From assembly GCF_007752135.1 (NCBI RefSeq), contig NZ_CP036298.1, positions 3,658,001 through 3,722,000 of the forward strand: DNA of 64,000 nucleotides, written 5' to 3'. Shown here piece after piece: positions 15,922 through 24,669 of this stretch (positions within the stretch are counted from its first letter, which is position 1; every line of letters starts with the position of its first letter). The notes below the pieces were generated by a model, which made no database searches, was not told the origin of the DNA, and worked only from the letters and a program-made list of their open reading frames with translations. The position numbers and the translations under genes are program-made. Source of the stretch: Aureliella helgolandensis. Its GTDB lineage: Bacteria; Planctomycetota; Planctomycetia; Pirellulales; Pirellulaceae.

Positions 15922-16222
15922 ACATAAATAGACTCGATCTCCTACTTGGCGCCTAGGGGGGCCTGGAAAAGTCTTGGGTAGCCTGCGATTGTCAGTGTGG
16001 AATGTGCCATGAATGCGGATTGGTGGGGCGCAAAGTAAGTCTAGGTGAGCACACAAAGGTCGCCGACCCAAGGGCCCTTGAACTGACGGACGGGTTATAA
16101 TTCAATCTTCAATCCCGATTGGATCTTGGGCGGTTGGTCACGCATCACTGTCCTCACAATATCACTGCCAGCTACCGATTCCCGCTTCGTGGCTGAAGGC
16201 TTTATCAGAACTCAGGCTACCA
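15922..16222. other. gap between initiator tRNA and sulfatase gene
   Basis: About 300 bases without a gene. It must hold the tRNA promoter on the minus strand and the sulfatase promoter on the plus strand. A 'ttataat' near 16096 could be a -10 box for the plus strand, but no matching -35 is clear. Confidence 0.3.
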
Positions 16223-18427
16223 ATGACTATGTGTAGATTGCTAGTAACCGTATCGTTGCTCTACGTTTTTTCAGGGCAACTGGCTGCGGCAGAACGGCCC
16301 AATATCGTGTTCTTCTTCACCGATGACCAAACCACCAGTACGCTGGGCTGCTATGGAAATCCGGTGGTGCAGACGCCGAATATCGATGCCATGGCGGCTC
16401 GAGGGACACGCTTTGAGAATGCTTTTGTGAGCCAAGCAATCTGTTGGGTCAGCCGCACAACGATTTTAAGCGGATTGACTGGCCGGAGCTATGGAACGCC
16501 CGACAATCCCGAACAAGCTCGGCCCGATGCGGTGCAGACGCTCTACTCGGATCTATTGCGAGAGGGGGGGTATCGCACTGGCTATTTCGGGAAGTGGCAT
16601 GCGAAGATGCCAGCCGGATATCGGCCCCAAGATCACTTTGACGAGTTCGAAGCCATCGGACGCAATCCGTATTATAAGAAACAGGCGGACGGCAGCTTGC
16701 GCCATGAGACCGAATTGATTGTGGACCGAGGGATCGAGTTCTTGAAGTCACAACCAGCCGATCAGCCCTTCGCACTCAATATGTGGTTCAATGCGTGCCA
16801 TGCGGAAGATAGCGACCGACGTCCAGGCATCGGCCATTTTCCATGGCCACAAGCGGTCGACGGCATGTATGAAGACACTGTCATTGCCCCACCGAGACTC
16901 AATGACCCTACAATTTTCGAACAGCAACCAAACTTCCTAAAAACCACTATCAATCGCGAACGATTCTTCTGGCGGTGGAATACTCCTGAAAAATACCAAA
17001 CCAATATGCGAGCCTATTATCGCATGGTCAGCGGAATCGATGGCGCCATTGGCCGCTTTACAGCCGCTCTGAAGGAAGCGGGGTTGGCCGAGAACACCAT
17101 CATTGTGTATTCCGCAGATAACGGATACCACATGGGAAATCGTGGTTTCGCTGGTAAGTGGTCTCACTATGAAGAAGCCCTGCGCGTGCCCATGATTATC
17201 GCTGATCCGCGAGTGCCTCAAGAAGAACGCGGGAAAGTTGCCGATTCGATCGCCCTCAACCTCGACTTGCCGGCCACGTTTTTGGACTGGGGAGGCGTGA
17301 CGGTCCCCCAGCGTTATCAAGGGCATAGCCTTCGCAAGATTGTTGCAGGTGCCACACCCTCTGATTGGCGAACCGAAACATTTCATGAACACTTTGCTGT
17401 CCGCAATCGGATACCGGCGTTTGAAGGGGTGAGAAATGCCCGATTCAAATACGTACGCTATTTCGATCACGGGAACCATGAGTTTCTCCATAACCTCCAG
17501 AGCGACCCTGATGAACTCACCAATCTCGCGGCCGACCCTGCGCACCAAACTGTGCTTGAGAGCATGCGGCGGCGGACAGATGAACGCGTAGCAGAACTTG
17601 GGGGCCCGCTTGATCCGCTCAAACAGCCGTTTACCGCATCCACGACTCCCTATCCAGAGGCTTCAGCAAACGTAGGAGCAAGATTGGATAACGATGGCTT
17701 CGTATCGCTTTTCGATGGTAAGACGCTGCGGCATTGGTCGGGAGATTCGGCCTACTGGTCGGTTGAAGATGGAGCCATCACCGGTGTGACCGATGGTTCG
17801 CTCAAGATGAATCAATTTCTGACCTGGACCGATTCGACCATTCGTAATTTTGATCTGCGAGTTCAAGTTAAGGTCACCGCTGGTGGGAATAGCGGGATTC
17901 AGTATCGCGGTCGTTCGCGTCCGGAAATTGGCTTGGATGTCGTCTCCGGATACCAATGTGATGTAGTGGCCGACAATCCAAACTACAACGGCATGCTGTA
18001 TGAAGAGCGTGGGCGGCGGATCTTATCGCATACTGGAGAAAAAGTTGTTGTGGACCCGGCAGGCCATGCTTGGATTGTCGGGAACTTTCCCGTGCAAGAA
18101 TTCCCGGCTGACACCTGGCACGACTACCGCGTGCTGGTGGAGGGGAATCACCACCAACACTGGATCGATGGACAGCCGACTGCCGATTTATGGGACTTTG
18201 ACGAGACGGGCCGTGCACTAGAGGGCGTCTTGGCCGTCCAGGTGCATGTCGGGCCAGCGATGAAGATTCAGTACAAAGATTTTGAAATCAAACATCTGTC
18301 AGATTCCCTCCCCATTGCTAATTTTGCCGACCACGCCATTCCGCCGCAGTCGGTTGGTGTGCGTCCTCAAGGGAAGTTACCCAAAAATTGGCAACCTCCC
18401 ATTTATGCCGAGGCTGTCTCAAACTAG
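16223..18427 (+). CDS. sulfatase fused to DUF1080 (LamG-like) domain
   Basis: A 734-residue exported protein: signal peptide to about residue 23 ('[10 protein letters not shown]'), sulfatase domain to about 480, then a DUF1080 (3-keto-disaccharide hydrolase / LamG-like) domain from '[15 protein letters not shown]' to '[11 protein letters not shown]'. Sulfatase signatures include '[20 protein letters not shown]', '[11 protein letters not shown]' and '[11 protein letters not shown]'. The cysteine motif is C74-W-V-S-R78; the usual formylglycine rule is C-x-P/A-x-R, so Val at the third place is unusual. DUF1080 domains act on or bind sugars, so the fusion suggests a sulfated polysaccharide substrate. 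Its stop overlaps the convergent DUF1559 gene by four bases. Confidence 0.88.
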   Translation: MTMCRLLVTVSLLYVFSGQLAAAERPNIVFFFTDDQTTSTLGCYGNPVVQTPNIDAMAARGTRFENAFVSQAICWVSRTTILSGLTGRSYGTPDNPEQARPDAVQTLYSDLLREGGYRTGYFGKWHAKMPAGYRPQDHFDEFEAIGRNPYYKKQADGSLRHETELIVDRGIEFLKSQPADQPFALNMWFNACHAEDSDRRPGIGHFPWPQAVDGMYEDTVIAPPRLNDPTIFEQQPNFLKTTINRERFFWRWNTPEKYQTNMRAYYRMVSGIDGAIGRFTAALKEAGLAENTIIVYSADNGYHMGNRGFAGKWSHYEEALRVPMIIADPRVPQEERGKVADSIALNLDLPATFLDWGGVTVPQRYQGHSLRKIVAGATPSDWRTETFHEHFAVRNRIPAFEGVRNARFKYVRYFDHGNHEFLHNLQSDPDELTNLAADPAHQTVLESMRRRTDERVAELGGPLDPLKQPFTASTTPYPEASANVGARLDNDGFVSLFDGKTLRHWSGDSAYWSVEDGAITGVTDGSLKMNQFLTWTDSTIRNFDLRVQVKVTAGGNSGIQYRGRSRPEIGLDVVSGYQCDVVADNPNYNGMLYEERGRRILSHTGEKVVVDPAGHAWIVGNFPVQEFPADTWHDYRVLVEGNHHQHWIDGQPTADLWDFDETGRALEGVLAVQVHVGPAMKIQYKDFEIKHLSDSLPIANFADHAIPPQSVGVRPQGKLPKNWQPPIYAEAVSN

Positions 18428-19296
18428 AAGGTGGCATCCTGCAGCTCTTCGTCAGCGCGGTTCGCCAGCTGGCGGTAAGTGTCCGGATTGATCGATTGTG
18501 TCAGGAAACGCACCGCTCCATCGGCGAGAACGAATTGAGCACCACCGGTATGGTAGGAAGAAAAACCACCGACTTCCAGGACGGTTGGTTCAGACGCGTC
18601 AATGTCCTTGGGGGGATTCATTGGATGTCCTACGTTTCGAAGGGTAGAGCGCGTTCCGGAGACCCAGCCCAGTGGGGTGGCTTCAAGCATTCCCTCGCCC
18701 AGTAGCAGGGTGTGCGACGAGCCATCCAGGATGTCGCGAAATCGCACGTTGCTATTTAAGAAGAGCATGCCGTCGTTGTCCGCGGCAATGGGGGCTTCGC
18801 GGTCATGCTGGGAGCCAAAATAGGTGGTTACCGCTACATCATCCCTCTGCCGATTGAAGGGGTACGAGGGACACAGTAGCGTGCTGATTGGATATTTCCG
18901 CACAGGGGCATTTTCTGGGGCATAAGCTCCAGCCTCGATATCAAACATGCCGTAGGCAGTGCGTTCTTCGAAGAAGGGCAAAGTCTGCACGATCCAGCTA
19001 ACATGTTGTCCCTGGTCGACGTTTTGAATGGGGCCGTCTGGATTGATAGAACCAGCCGGGAAATGTTCGGTGGCGAATTCGAAGTGATGAAGTGCCAGTC
19101 CCATCTGCAACAGGTTGTTGGAGCACTGGGAACGCCGTGCTGCCTCGCGAGCCGCTTGCACCGCGGGCAGGAGCAGGCCCACCAAAATTCCAATAATCGC
19201 GATCACCACTAACAGTTCAACTAGCGTAAATGCGATGCGTCGTTGTCTAGTTACCGAATGCATGGGGCCTGTTCCATAAGTTTGTTGACGTTGCAT
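18424..19296 (-). CDS. DUF1559 prepilin-like protein
   Basis: A 290-residue protein with a type IV prepilin N-terminus: '[20 protein letters not shown]' followed by '[20 protein letters not shown]', the standard opening of planctomycete DUF1559 proteins. The C-terminal part has '[20 protein letters not shown]' and '[19 protein letters not shown]', which is the family's closing H-x-GG-x-n-F-DG-VRF pattern. It is predicted to be processed by a prepilin peptidase and held in the membrane or in a pseudopilus. ATG 19296 has a good ribosome site (GGGAGTA) and lies five bases after the upstream stop. It is the last gene of the GspF/pseudopilin operon. Confidence 0.92.
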   Translation of the reverse strand: MQRQQTYGTGPMHSVTRQRRIAFTLVELLVVIAIIGILVGLLLPAVQAAREAARRSQCSNNLLQMGLALHHFEFATEHFPAGSINPDGPIQNVDQGQHVSWIVQTLPFFEERTAYGMFDIEAGAYAPENAPVRKYPISTLLCPSYPFNRQRDDVAVTTYFGSQHDREAPIAADNDGMLFLNSNVRFRDILDGSSHTLLLGEGMLEATPLGWVSGTRSTLRNVGHPMNPPKDIDASEPTVLEVGGFSSYHTGGAQFVLADGAVRFLTQSINPDTYRQLANRADEELQDATF

Positions 19297-19301
19297 GAAT
19301 A

Positions 19302-19733
19302 CTACTCCCGAATGGTGAACGTGGTTGAGCGTTGGATTTGGTGGTCGAGCAATTCCGCATTTCCTAGGGTGGCGACGATGCTCACTTCGAAAAGACTATC
19401 GTTGGTTTCCGTTGCATCTTGATCGGCTTGCAGCCCCTCAAGTCGCGTACACTCGATCTGAAGATTGGCTGCATCCCATTCAGCCAACGCTTCTGAGACG
19501 TCCCAGTGTTCACCGGAATATTCGGAAGAGATTTGCAACTGTTGTGTCGCCCGCCGCATGCCTGCTTGCAGGAGCAGTTCGGTTTGACGCACGCGAAGGG
19601 AATTCTTGGTTTCACGGCGGCTTCTCAAAGATTGGTGCAACGCGGTCGCAGTCAGCGACGCACAAATCATGAGGCAAGCGAGGACCGCAATGAGGACCGC
19701 TCCGCGCCGTCGGCGCCTGGTAGACTGGATCAT
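19302..19733 (-). CDS. pseudopilin-associated protein, PilX/GspK-like
   Basis: A 143-residue protein with a basic N-terminus and one hydrophobic helix: '[20 protein letters not shown]' then '[20 protein letters not shown]'. The '[13 protein letters not shown]' start resembles the leader of GspK/PilX-type minor pseudopilins (typically RGxALVxVL). The rest is soluble with no known motif. Its start overlaps the stop of the upstream pseudopilin gene by four bases and it ends five bases before the DUF1559 gene. Likely a membrane-inserted tip component of the assembly; the exact type is uncertain. Confidence 0.65.
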   Translation of the reverse strand: MIQSTRRRRRGAVLIAVLACLMICASLTATALHQSLRSRRETKNSLRVRQTELLLQAGMRRATQQLQISSEYSGEHWDVSEALAEWDAANLQIECTRLEGLQADQDATETNDSLFEVSIVATLGNAELLDHQIQRSTTFTIRE

Positions 19734-20347
19734 GGTAGGGCCTCTGACTCTTGCGAATGATTGAGTAGGAACTGACGCAGTCCAACAACGGATTCAATCT
19801 GACGTTCCACCATGCCCGTTTCCGCGTGCAAGTTGTGATCCCGGAGAATGGTCAGCTGTGCGCGGAGCGGTTCTTCGAGCTTGGCGAACTCAACGAATCG
19901 AACGTCCCCTAGATCAAGATGCTCACTACGACGCACCTGCCCCATTTGCGACTCTACTCGCCGAATGATTTGGTCGGAAAATTTGAAGGTGATTTGCACA
20001 TCTTCTTCCAGGACCAGCGTTAACTCTTCTGGTGCAGGGCAGAGTACCTCAATCGCTCTATGTCCACTTTCCCTGAATTGCTCGACAAACAATTGCGTCG
20101 CTTGGATGCGCTGTACTTCCGCCGTCGTCAACTGCGATAATTGCATTGTTTGGGCCACAGCCGTGACCGCCACCACCAACAAACTGCTACTGACGGTTAC
20201 GACGACCAAGACTTCGATGAGCGTAAAACCATGCTGCCGAACTGTATTTCGACCGGTACGATACTTTGACTGGCGTTTGCGGATCACATCTCTTCCTCTC
20301 GGGGGAACTGTCGTCGAGCTGCTGCTGGGACCGACTGTAGAAAACAT
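19730..20347 (-). CDS. pseudopilin (prepilin N-methylation motif)
   Basis: The prepilin signature 'RQHGFTLIEVLVVVTVSSSL' is clear, with the G-F-T-L-I-E cleavage site. It is followed by about 145 residues of soluble domain, a size typical of GspI/GspJ-type minor pseudopilins. ATG 20347 lies five bases after the upstream stop but would give a leader of about 40 residues. GTG 20287 has a strong ribosome site (GAGGAAGAG) and gives a 20-residue leader, so it may be the real start. The product is expected to be cleaved by prepilin peptidase and assembled into a pseudopilus. Confidence 0.8.
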   Translation of the reverse strand: MFSTVGPSSSSTTVPPRGRDVIRKRQSKYRTGRNTVRQHGFTLIEVLVVVTVSSSLLVVAVTAVAQTMQLSQLTTAEVQRIQATQLFVEQFRESGHRAIEVLCPAPEELTLVLEEDVQITFKFSDQIIRRVESQMGQVRRSEHLDLGDVRFVEFAKLEEPLRAQLTILRDHNLHAETGMVERQIESVVGLRQFLLNHSQESEALP

Positions 20348-20352
20348 GGTGG

Positions 20353-20754
20353 CTACTCATTCGAATTCTGAAACTCAAACCAGCCCACCAAGCGGACTGC
20401 CGCAGGACTCAAATTGCGCTGCCAATGCAACTCCAATTCCAGCCTCTCGCCGAGTTCATCTTGAACAATTGTCGCTTCGAACGCCGCTTCCGGTAGTTGG
20501 GACTGGACGACGGATGACGGAACTAAAGATTCAACCTGTTGTGCACACTCTGTTGGTCCCAAAATAGTGAGACGTTCCAGTTGGTTGGCAACCACATCAT
20601 TTGCAAACAGCTGCTGCCTGGAATCGACGGTCAAGCGTTGGGCATGGAAGGCACCGCGCGCAATGAGTGCCAGCATGGTGACCAAGAGGGTGGATGAAAC
20701 GAGAAGCTCTGGAATTGTTGAACCTCTACGGAAGGGACGGTACTTACGCCGCAT
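20353..20754 (-). CDS. pseudopilin-like protein
   Basis: A 133-residue protein with a prepilin-like N-terminus: 'RRGSTIPELLVSSTLLVTML', where the cleavage-site pattern G-S-T-I-P-E stands in for G-F-T-L-I-E, keeping the conserved Glu at +5. A hydrophobic helix follows, then a small soluble domain. A strong ribosome site (GGAGGA) precedes ATG 20754. It is placed between the GspF-like genes and the second pseudopilin, so it is probably a minor pseudopilin of the same machine. The motif is degenerate, hence the lower confidence. Confidence 0.7.
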   Translation of the reverse strand: MRRKYRPFRRGSTIPELLVSSTLLVTMLALIARGAFHAQRLTVDSRQQLFANDVVANQLERLTILGPTECAQQVESLVPSSVVQSQLPEAAFEATIVQDELGERLELELHWQRNLSPAAVRLVGWFEFQNSNE

Positions 20755-20770
20755 GTCACTCGTCCTCCTA

Positions 20771-21895
20771 CTAGGCGAGACTGGAAATCATAAAGCTCAG
20801 CATGCCAATGAATGCAGTGGCAATCCACAGCACGACTAAACCGAACGCTATTACTACGAGAGGGTGAAGGCAAGCGACGATCATGGAGGCGACCCTGTCC
20901 GCCTGAACTAGTTTCCAATCAGCCAGTCTCCTCATCAGCCACGATCGCGATTGAGAGGGTTCAAGACTGCTAATTGCGCGGCATTCCTCAGGGGAAAGGA
21001 GTTGGGCACTCGCCAAACTTTCCCAAGGCTCAGCACCTTGCTCGACTTCGTTGCGCGCAAACAGTAAACGGCTGCGGATATAGCGGTCAAAGTGGTAGCG
21101 TGCGAGTGTCGACAAAACACTGGGAAGCGGACGTCCCGCGTCGGTGACCAACGCAAACATTTGCAGCATGTGAGCGGCGCGACGTTGGGCAACCGTGGCG
21201 AGCAGGCGAGCGGCCCAAGTGCGCTGGAATATTCTGATTGGCCTGGTGAGCCAGATCAGGATCCCTAGCAACACGCCTAGGGCAATGAATAGCGGCAGGT
21301 AATGCGATAAGTACGAGGTGACAGTCATCAGCGATGAGAATTGCCACACTGTTACAGGCGCCATTCCAAATTCCTCCAACATCTTTTGGAATGTCGGGGC
21401 AATTAGGACAAGGATGAACGTGCCCACAAAGCCAAACGCCAAGGTGAGTCCGGCAGCGTAGGCTAGTGCTTGACGTATGCGGTAGGAAAAGTGAACTCTT
21501 GATGAGGGATCCTCACCTGCAAGGGCGGCAAATGCCGCTGGCAGGGTCCCGCTTTGCACGCCAAGCCTCAGTGTCAAAACGCTCTCATCGCTTAGCACTC
21601 CTGGAGTCTGCTCGAGTGCATCGACCAGGGGCATCCCCTGTTCCAATCTCATTGCCAGACGCCTCAGACGCCGTCGCGATACGCCACGTTGCTCTTCGGC
21701 AAGTCCACTGATTAGTGGCGCCAATGGCTGACGTTGACGGTGTGCGAAACTCAGCAGCTGAACTAGTGACGCTTGAACGCTGGCTTGAGGATCGGCGTCC
21801 CACAACGGCGTACTACGCCAATTCGATGCTTTGCTATGGCCCGGCCGATACGATTCAGTCAACCGGCTATGCAGTATTCCAAATAAATCAAACAT
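20771..21895 (-). CDS. GspF/PilC-like inner-membrane protein (third paralogue)
   Basis: A 374-residue protein with the GspF layout: a cytoplasmic helical domain ('LRRLAMRLEQGMPLVDALEQ', 'TLRLGVQSGTLPAAFAALA'), membrane helices ('YAAGLTLAFGFVGTFILVLI' and 'LPLFIALGVLLGILIWL'), a second helical domain ('MLQMFALVTDAGRPLPSVLS') and a C-terminal helix ('VVIAFGLVVLWIATAFIGML'). The two-fold F-domain repeat is kept. In type II secretion and type IV pili the F protein forms the platform that is turned by the ATPase. It sits 30 bases downstream of the next F-like gene. No clear ribosome site is seen at ATG 21895. Confidence 0.85.
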   Translation of the reverse strand: MFDLFGILHSRLTESYRPGHSKASNWRSTPLWDADPQASVQASLVQLLSFAHRQRQPLAPLISGLAEEQRGVSRRRLRRLAMRLEQGMPLVDALEQTPGVLSDESVLTLRLGVQSGTLPAAFAALAGEDPSSRVHFSYRIRQALAYAAGLTLAFGFVGTFILVLIAPTFQKMLEEFGMAPVTVWQFSSLMTVTSYLSHYLPLFIALGVLLGILIWLTRPIRIFQRTWAARLLATVAQRRAAHMLQMFALVTDAGRPLPSVLSTLARYHFDRYIRSRLLFARNEVEQGAEPWESLASAQLLSPEECRAISSLEPSQSRSWLMRRLADWKLVQADRVASMIVACLHPLVVIAFGLVVLWIATAFIGMLSFMISSLA

Positions 21896-21925
21896 AAAAA
21901 AGAGTCAATTACCTTTTCTGCTCGT

Positions 21926-23095
21926 TTATGCGAGCGAAGTAATCATCGAAACCAACGGCAAGAACAGGCTTACGATCACAAAGGCCACAAGACCACCTAC
22001 AAAAACGATGACCAAACTTGGAAGACTCTCAAAGATCCAGTTAGATCGAAGCTGCGCACGGTGGCGATAGAGCTCGGCAAGTTCTCGAATCAACTCGACA
22101 TTTACACCGTCCGGATTCCTCGAAGTCAGGGCAAGCTGGAGCAGCCTAGGAAAGCGGTAAATCGAACGCGTTTGCTCGATTCGAAATCCCGAGTGCTTGA
22201 GCTCCTTCGACAATTGCGCTGCAGCTATGGAAAAATAGGAGTGTTCGCAACTTGTACCAGAGAGCCGGATGGCTTCCTCCACGGGAATCTTCATTTGAAG
22301 CAGCTCGGCCAGTGTGCTACAGAGCGTCGACATCGCCAAAAGATTGGAACTACTACCTGCTACAAAGCGTCCGAAAATCCGATTGGTAATTGCATGCCTT
22401 CGCCATTGAGAAACCAACAGAACGCAGCCACCACCCAGCAAGCAACCAAATACCAAAGTTCTGAGAGCATGCTGTGTTAATTGAGCCGAGAACCACAGCG
22501 TCAGCAATGTTGGTGGTGGTAGACGCAGCCCAAATTCTCCAAACATGGTGCGGAAGGTCGGAATAATGGTTACCGCAAAGAACACCGTCAGCAACAAACA
22601 AACGCCCACGAGGAACAGCGGGTAGTAGAAACTACGACGAATATGCAAGCTCGACTTTAGCTGTTCGTCGAGCATCCCAAGCCAGCTCTGTAGCTGCCGC
22701 GAGTCAGGCGATTCACGATCGGAGCTATTCAGTAGCGGTAGTAGAGCGGCGGTTGATCGCTTCGAAAGGAATTCCTCCGGTGTCAGATTGCCCTGCAACT
22801 TTGCAACAAGCTGCTGCAATGCCCTACGGCTCGGGCCTGGAGGCGTTTCATTTGCCAATGCCGCGATGGCTGGTATCCAGTTTTTGCGTTTATCAATGAC
22901 TCGGGAAATTCTTTGCCAGAAATCGTTGCGTTGAGCAGACGCCAGGGGAGCTGAAACGACAACTCGCTCGATTGAATTCAGTATCAGCCCTTGTTGCTCT
23001 AACTCGCGAACTGCGTCGGCAACGCTTTCGGCAGTCAGTTCTCCATGCACAACGGTCTGCTCGGAGTTGGTGGCTTGGTAGTGGAAGCGGTGCAT
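21926..23095 (-). CDS. GspF/PilC-like inner-membrane protein (second paralogue)
   Basis: A 389-residue protein. The N-terminus 'MHRFHYQATNSEQTVVHGEL' with 'ADAVRELEQQGLILNSIERV' is the typical opening of GspF/PilC proteins. Membrane helices follow ('YPLFLVGVCLLLTVFFAVTI' and 'TLVFGCLLGGGCVLLV'), then the second cytoplasmic domain ('STLCSTLAELLQMKIPVEEA') and the C-terminal helix ('LVIVFVGGLVAFVIVSLF'). It is the most canonical of the three F-like proteins. Three bases separate it from the upstream F-like gene. Role: platform of a type II secretion-like or pilus-like apparatus. Confidence 0.88.
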   Translation of the reverse strand: MHRFHYQATNSEQTVVHGELTAESVADAVRELEQQGLILNSIERVVVSAPLASAQRNDFWQRISRVIDKRKNWIPAIAALANETPPGPSRRALQQLVAKLQGNLTPEEFLSKRSTAALLPLLNSSDRESPDSRQLQSWLGMLDEQLKSSLHIRRSFYYPLFLVGVCLLLTVFFAVTIIPTFRTMFGEFGLRLPPPTLLTLWFSAQLTQHALRTLVFGCLLGGGCVLLVSQWRRHAITNRIFGRFVAGSSSNLLAMSTLCSTLAELLQMKIPVEEAIRLSGTSCEHSYFSIAAAQLSKELKHSGFRIEQTRSIYRFPRLLQLALTSRNPDGVNVELIRELAELYRHRAQLRSNWIFESLPSLVIVFVGGLVAFVIVSLFLPLVSMITSLA

Positions 23096-23098
23096 CAG

Positions 23099-24124
23099 CT
23101 AGTTTCCTTCCGCCACAAAGAGTAAGAAATCGAACAGCGGTAGGAACACCGCAAGTGCCACTGTCAAAACGATAAGACTCCCCACGACTGCTGCGAAAAT
23201 CGTAGACCAGCGAAGGGAAACGCCGGAAGTCTGAAAGTCCACTAAACGCCAGTAGGATGCAGCCGCCAACTCCAATTTCCTGTTCTGAGGAAGCGAATCG
23301 GAAGTGGGGTGAGTCGCCCAGTGGAGCAGTGGAGGAAGTACCGCGGGTGGGGCTGGCCCGTTCCCAACCACCGCTTGAGCTGTTTCCTTCGGTTCCGCGT
23401 CCGAAACTTGGACCGGTAAGTCGAGATTCTCTGGTGATGCGGTTGTCGCTTGCATCTCATGGTGACTAGCATTACGCTCGAGTAGCCGCTCCGCTTTCAA
23501 GGCCTGCTGAATGTGCCGTGTCAATTTGGATTCAGAAACGCGATGCTTACCCCAAGAGGGAGCTCGCGAAGCACTTCCCCAGCGAAAGAGCTTGCGCAGC
23601 CCGATAGGTCCCAGAATCACAGGTATCGCGGTGCCCCAAAGGGGCATCCATGTTCGGAGGACCAACAATACTTGCAACGCGAGTCCGGGTGGCTTTTGCA
23701 ATTGGTCGTTTAACGCGGCGAACTTGGGCACCGTGAAGCTAAGGATGTACAGAACAGCCAGGTAAGCCAGGAATAGCAAGAGGTATAGCTGGGAGGCATT
23801 CACCTCCCACTGCTGTCGGACTTTTGAGGTCGCCAGAGGCATGGCAACTAGCCTCTCGAAACCTTGCACCTGCCCCTCAGGCTCCAACCATGCTAAGAAC
23901 GCGGAGCGATAGGCCTCGGGGAGCGTCGAGTCGGCTGCGACGACCCCAGCCAGATCGACACCGGCTGCCAGTTGGCGACCAATGCGGCTGGCCATCGATT
24001 CAAGAAATGCGTTGAAAGTTTCGTACTCAGCTGGGCAGCCAACGTCGATAGGCAATCCAGTGCTAGCCACGGAAACAATTTCTGTGTGAAATCGGTGTAA
24101 TTGTTGAAGCGGAGAATCGTTCAT
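23099..24124 (-). CDS. GspF-like membrane protein, divergent (first paralogue)
   Basis: A 341-residue protein that keeps the shape but little of the sequence of GspF. An N-terminal helical domain ('FLESMASRIGRQLAAGVDLA', 'AFLAWLEPEGQ') is followed by two membrane helices ('LYLLLFLAYLAVLYILSF' and 'LVLRTWMPLWGTAIPVILG'). A long polar, Pro/Ala/Glu-rich linker takes the place of the second F domain, and a C-terminal helix ('AVVGSLIVLTVALAVFLPLF') closes it. It starts the operon. It may be an accessory or regulatory version of the platform protein. The assignment rests on position and topology. Confidence 0.6.
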   Translation of the reverse strand: MNDSPLQQLHRFHTEIVSVASTGLPIDVGCPAEYETFNAFLESMASRIGRQLAAGVDLAGVVAADSTLPEAYRSAFLAWLEPEGQVQGFERLVAMPLATSKVRQQWEVNASQLYLLLFLAYLAVLYILSFTVPKFAALNDQLQKPPGLALQVLLVLRTWMPLWGTAIPVILGPIGLRKLFRWGSASRAPSWGKHRVSESKLTRHIQQALKAERLLERNASHHEMQATTASPENLDLPVQVSDAEPKETAQAVVGNGPAPPAVLPPLLHWATHPTSDSLPQNRKLELAAASYWRLVDFQTSGVSLRWSTIFAAVVGSLIVLTVALAVFLPLFDFLLFVAEGN

Positions 24125-24669
24125 ACCAATCCACTGTCGAGGAAGGCTTCGATGCGCAGGTAGGATACATAACCTGCTGCTGCGGAATCTGATGCGCGGC
24201 AGGCGGGAATTTATCTAAAGAGATTGCGAAGATTCTGAAGAAGGCCTGATAGACAAGGAGCATTCACGTTCCAGTTAGCGTGTCAAACTGGAGCCTCGAG
24301 CTGAGGTCGAATACTTCAGAGCGATGCCGCTCGCGGTACTGAATAGCAGCAGGCACTGTTCGCTTGGCGAGTGGTGCTGGAGTGCCCCAAGTTTCTGCGT
24401 GAGGGAGAAATTATCGGTTTTCGATGCCCACCGCTTGCGATTTCCGAGTACGGTGTGCTCGCGTGCATAACCCGAGAATCACCGCTCCATCGGTAGCGAG
24501 AGTTTTGCCTTGCAGGCCTTGGCTAAGTAGCCAGACACCGACAAGCCAGACGGCGCGCGCTTCAGACTGTCGTCCCACCACGCCGTTGGGAATTGCGCAA
24601 ATAGAATCTTGCCCTATTGAGCCGCGAAGCCATCTGGCGACGGACTTGCACAAGCGAGTGCTCGAAGCA
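24125..24669. other. gap between dockerin gene and the pseudopilus operon
   Basis: About 545 bases. Short open frames on both strands (for example minus 24411-24653, with a single hydrophobic stretch 'AVWLVGVWLLSQGL') have no recognisable family and no ribosome site. The operon promoter should lie near 24125-24300. I see no RNA structure or repeat. Confidence 0.35.
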
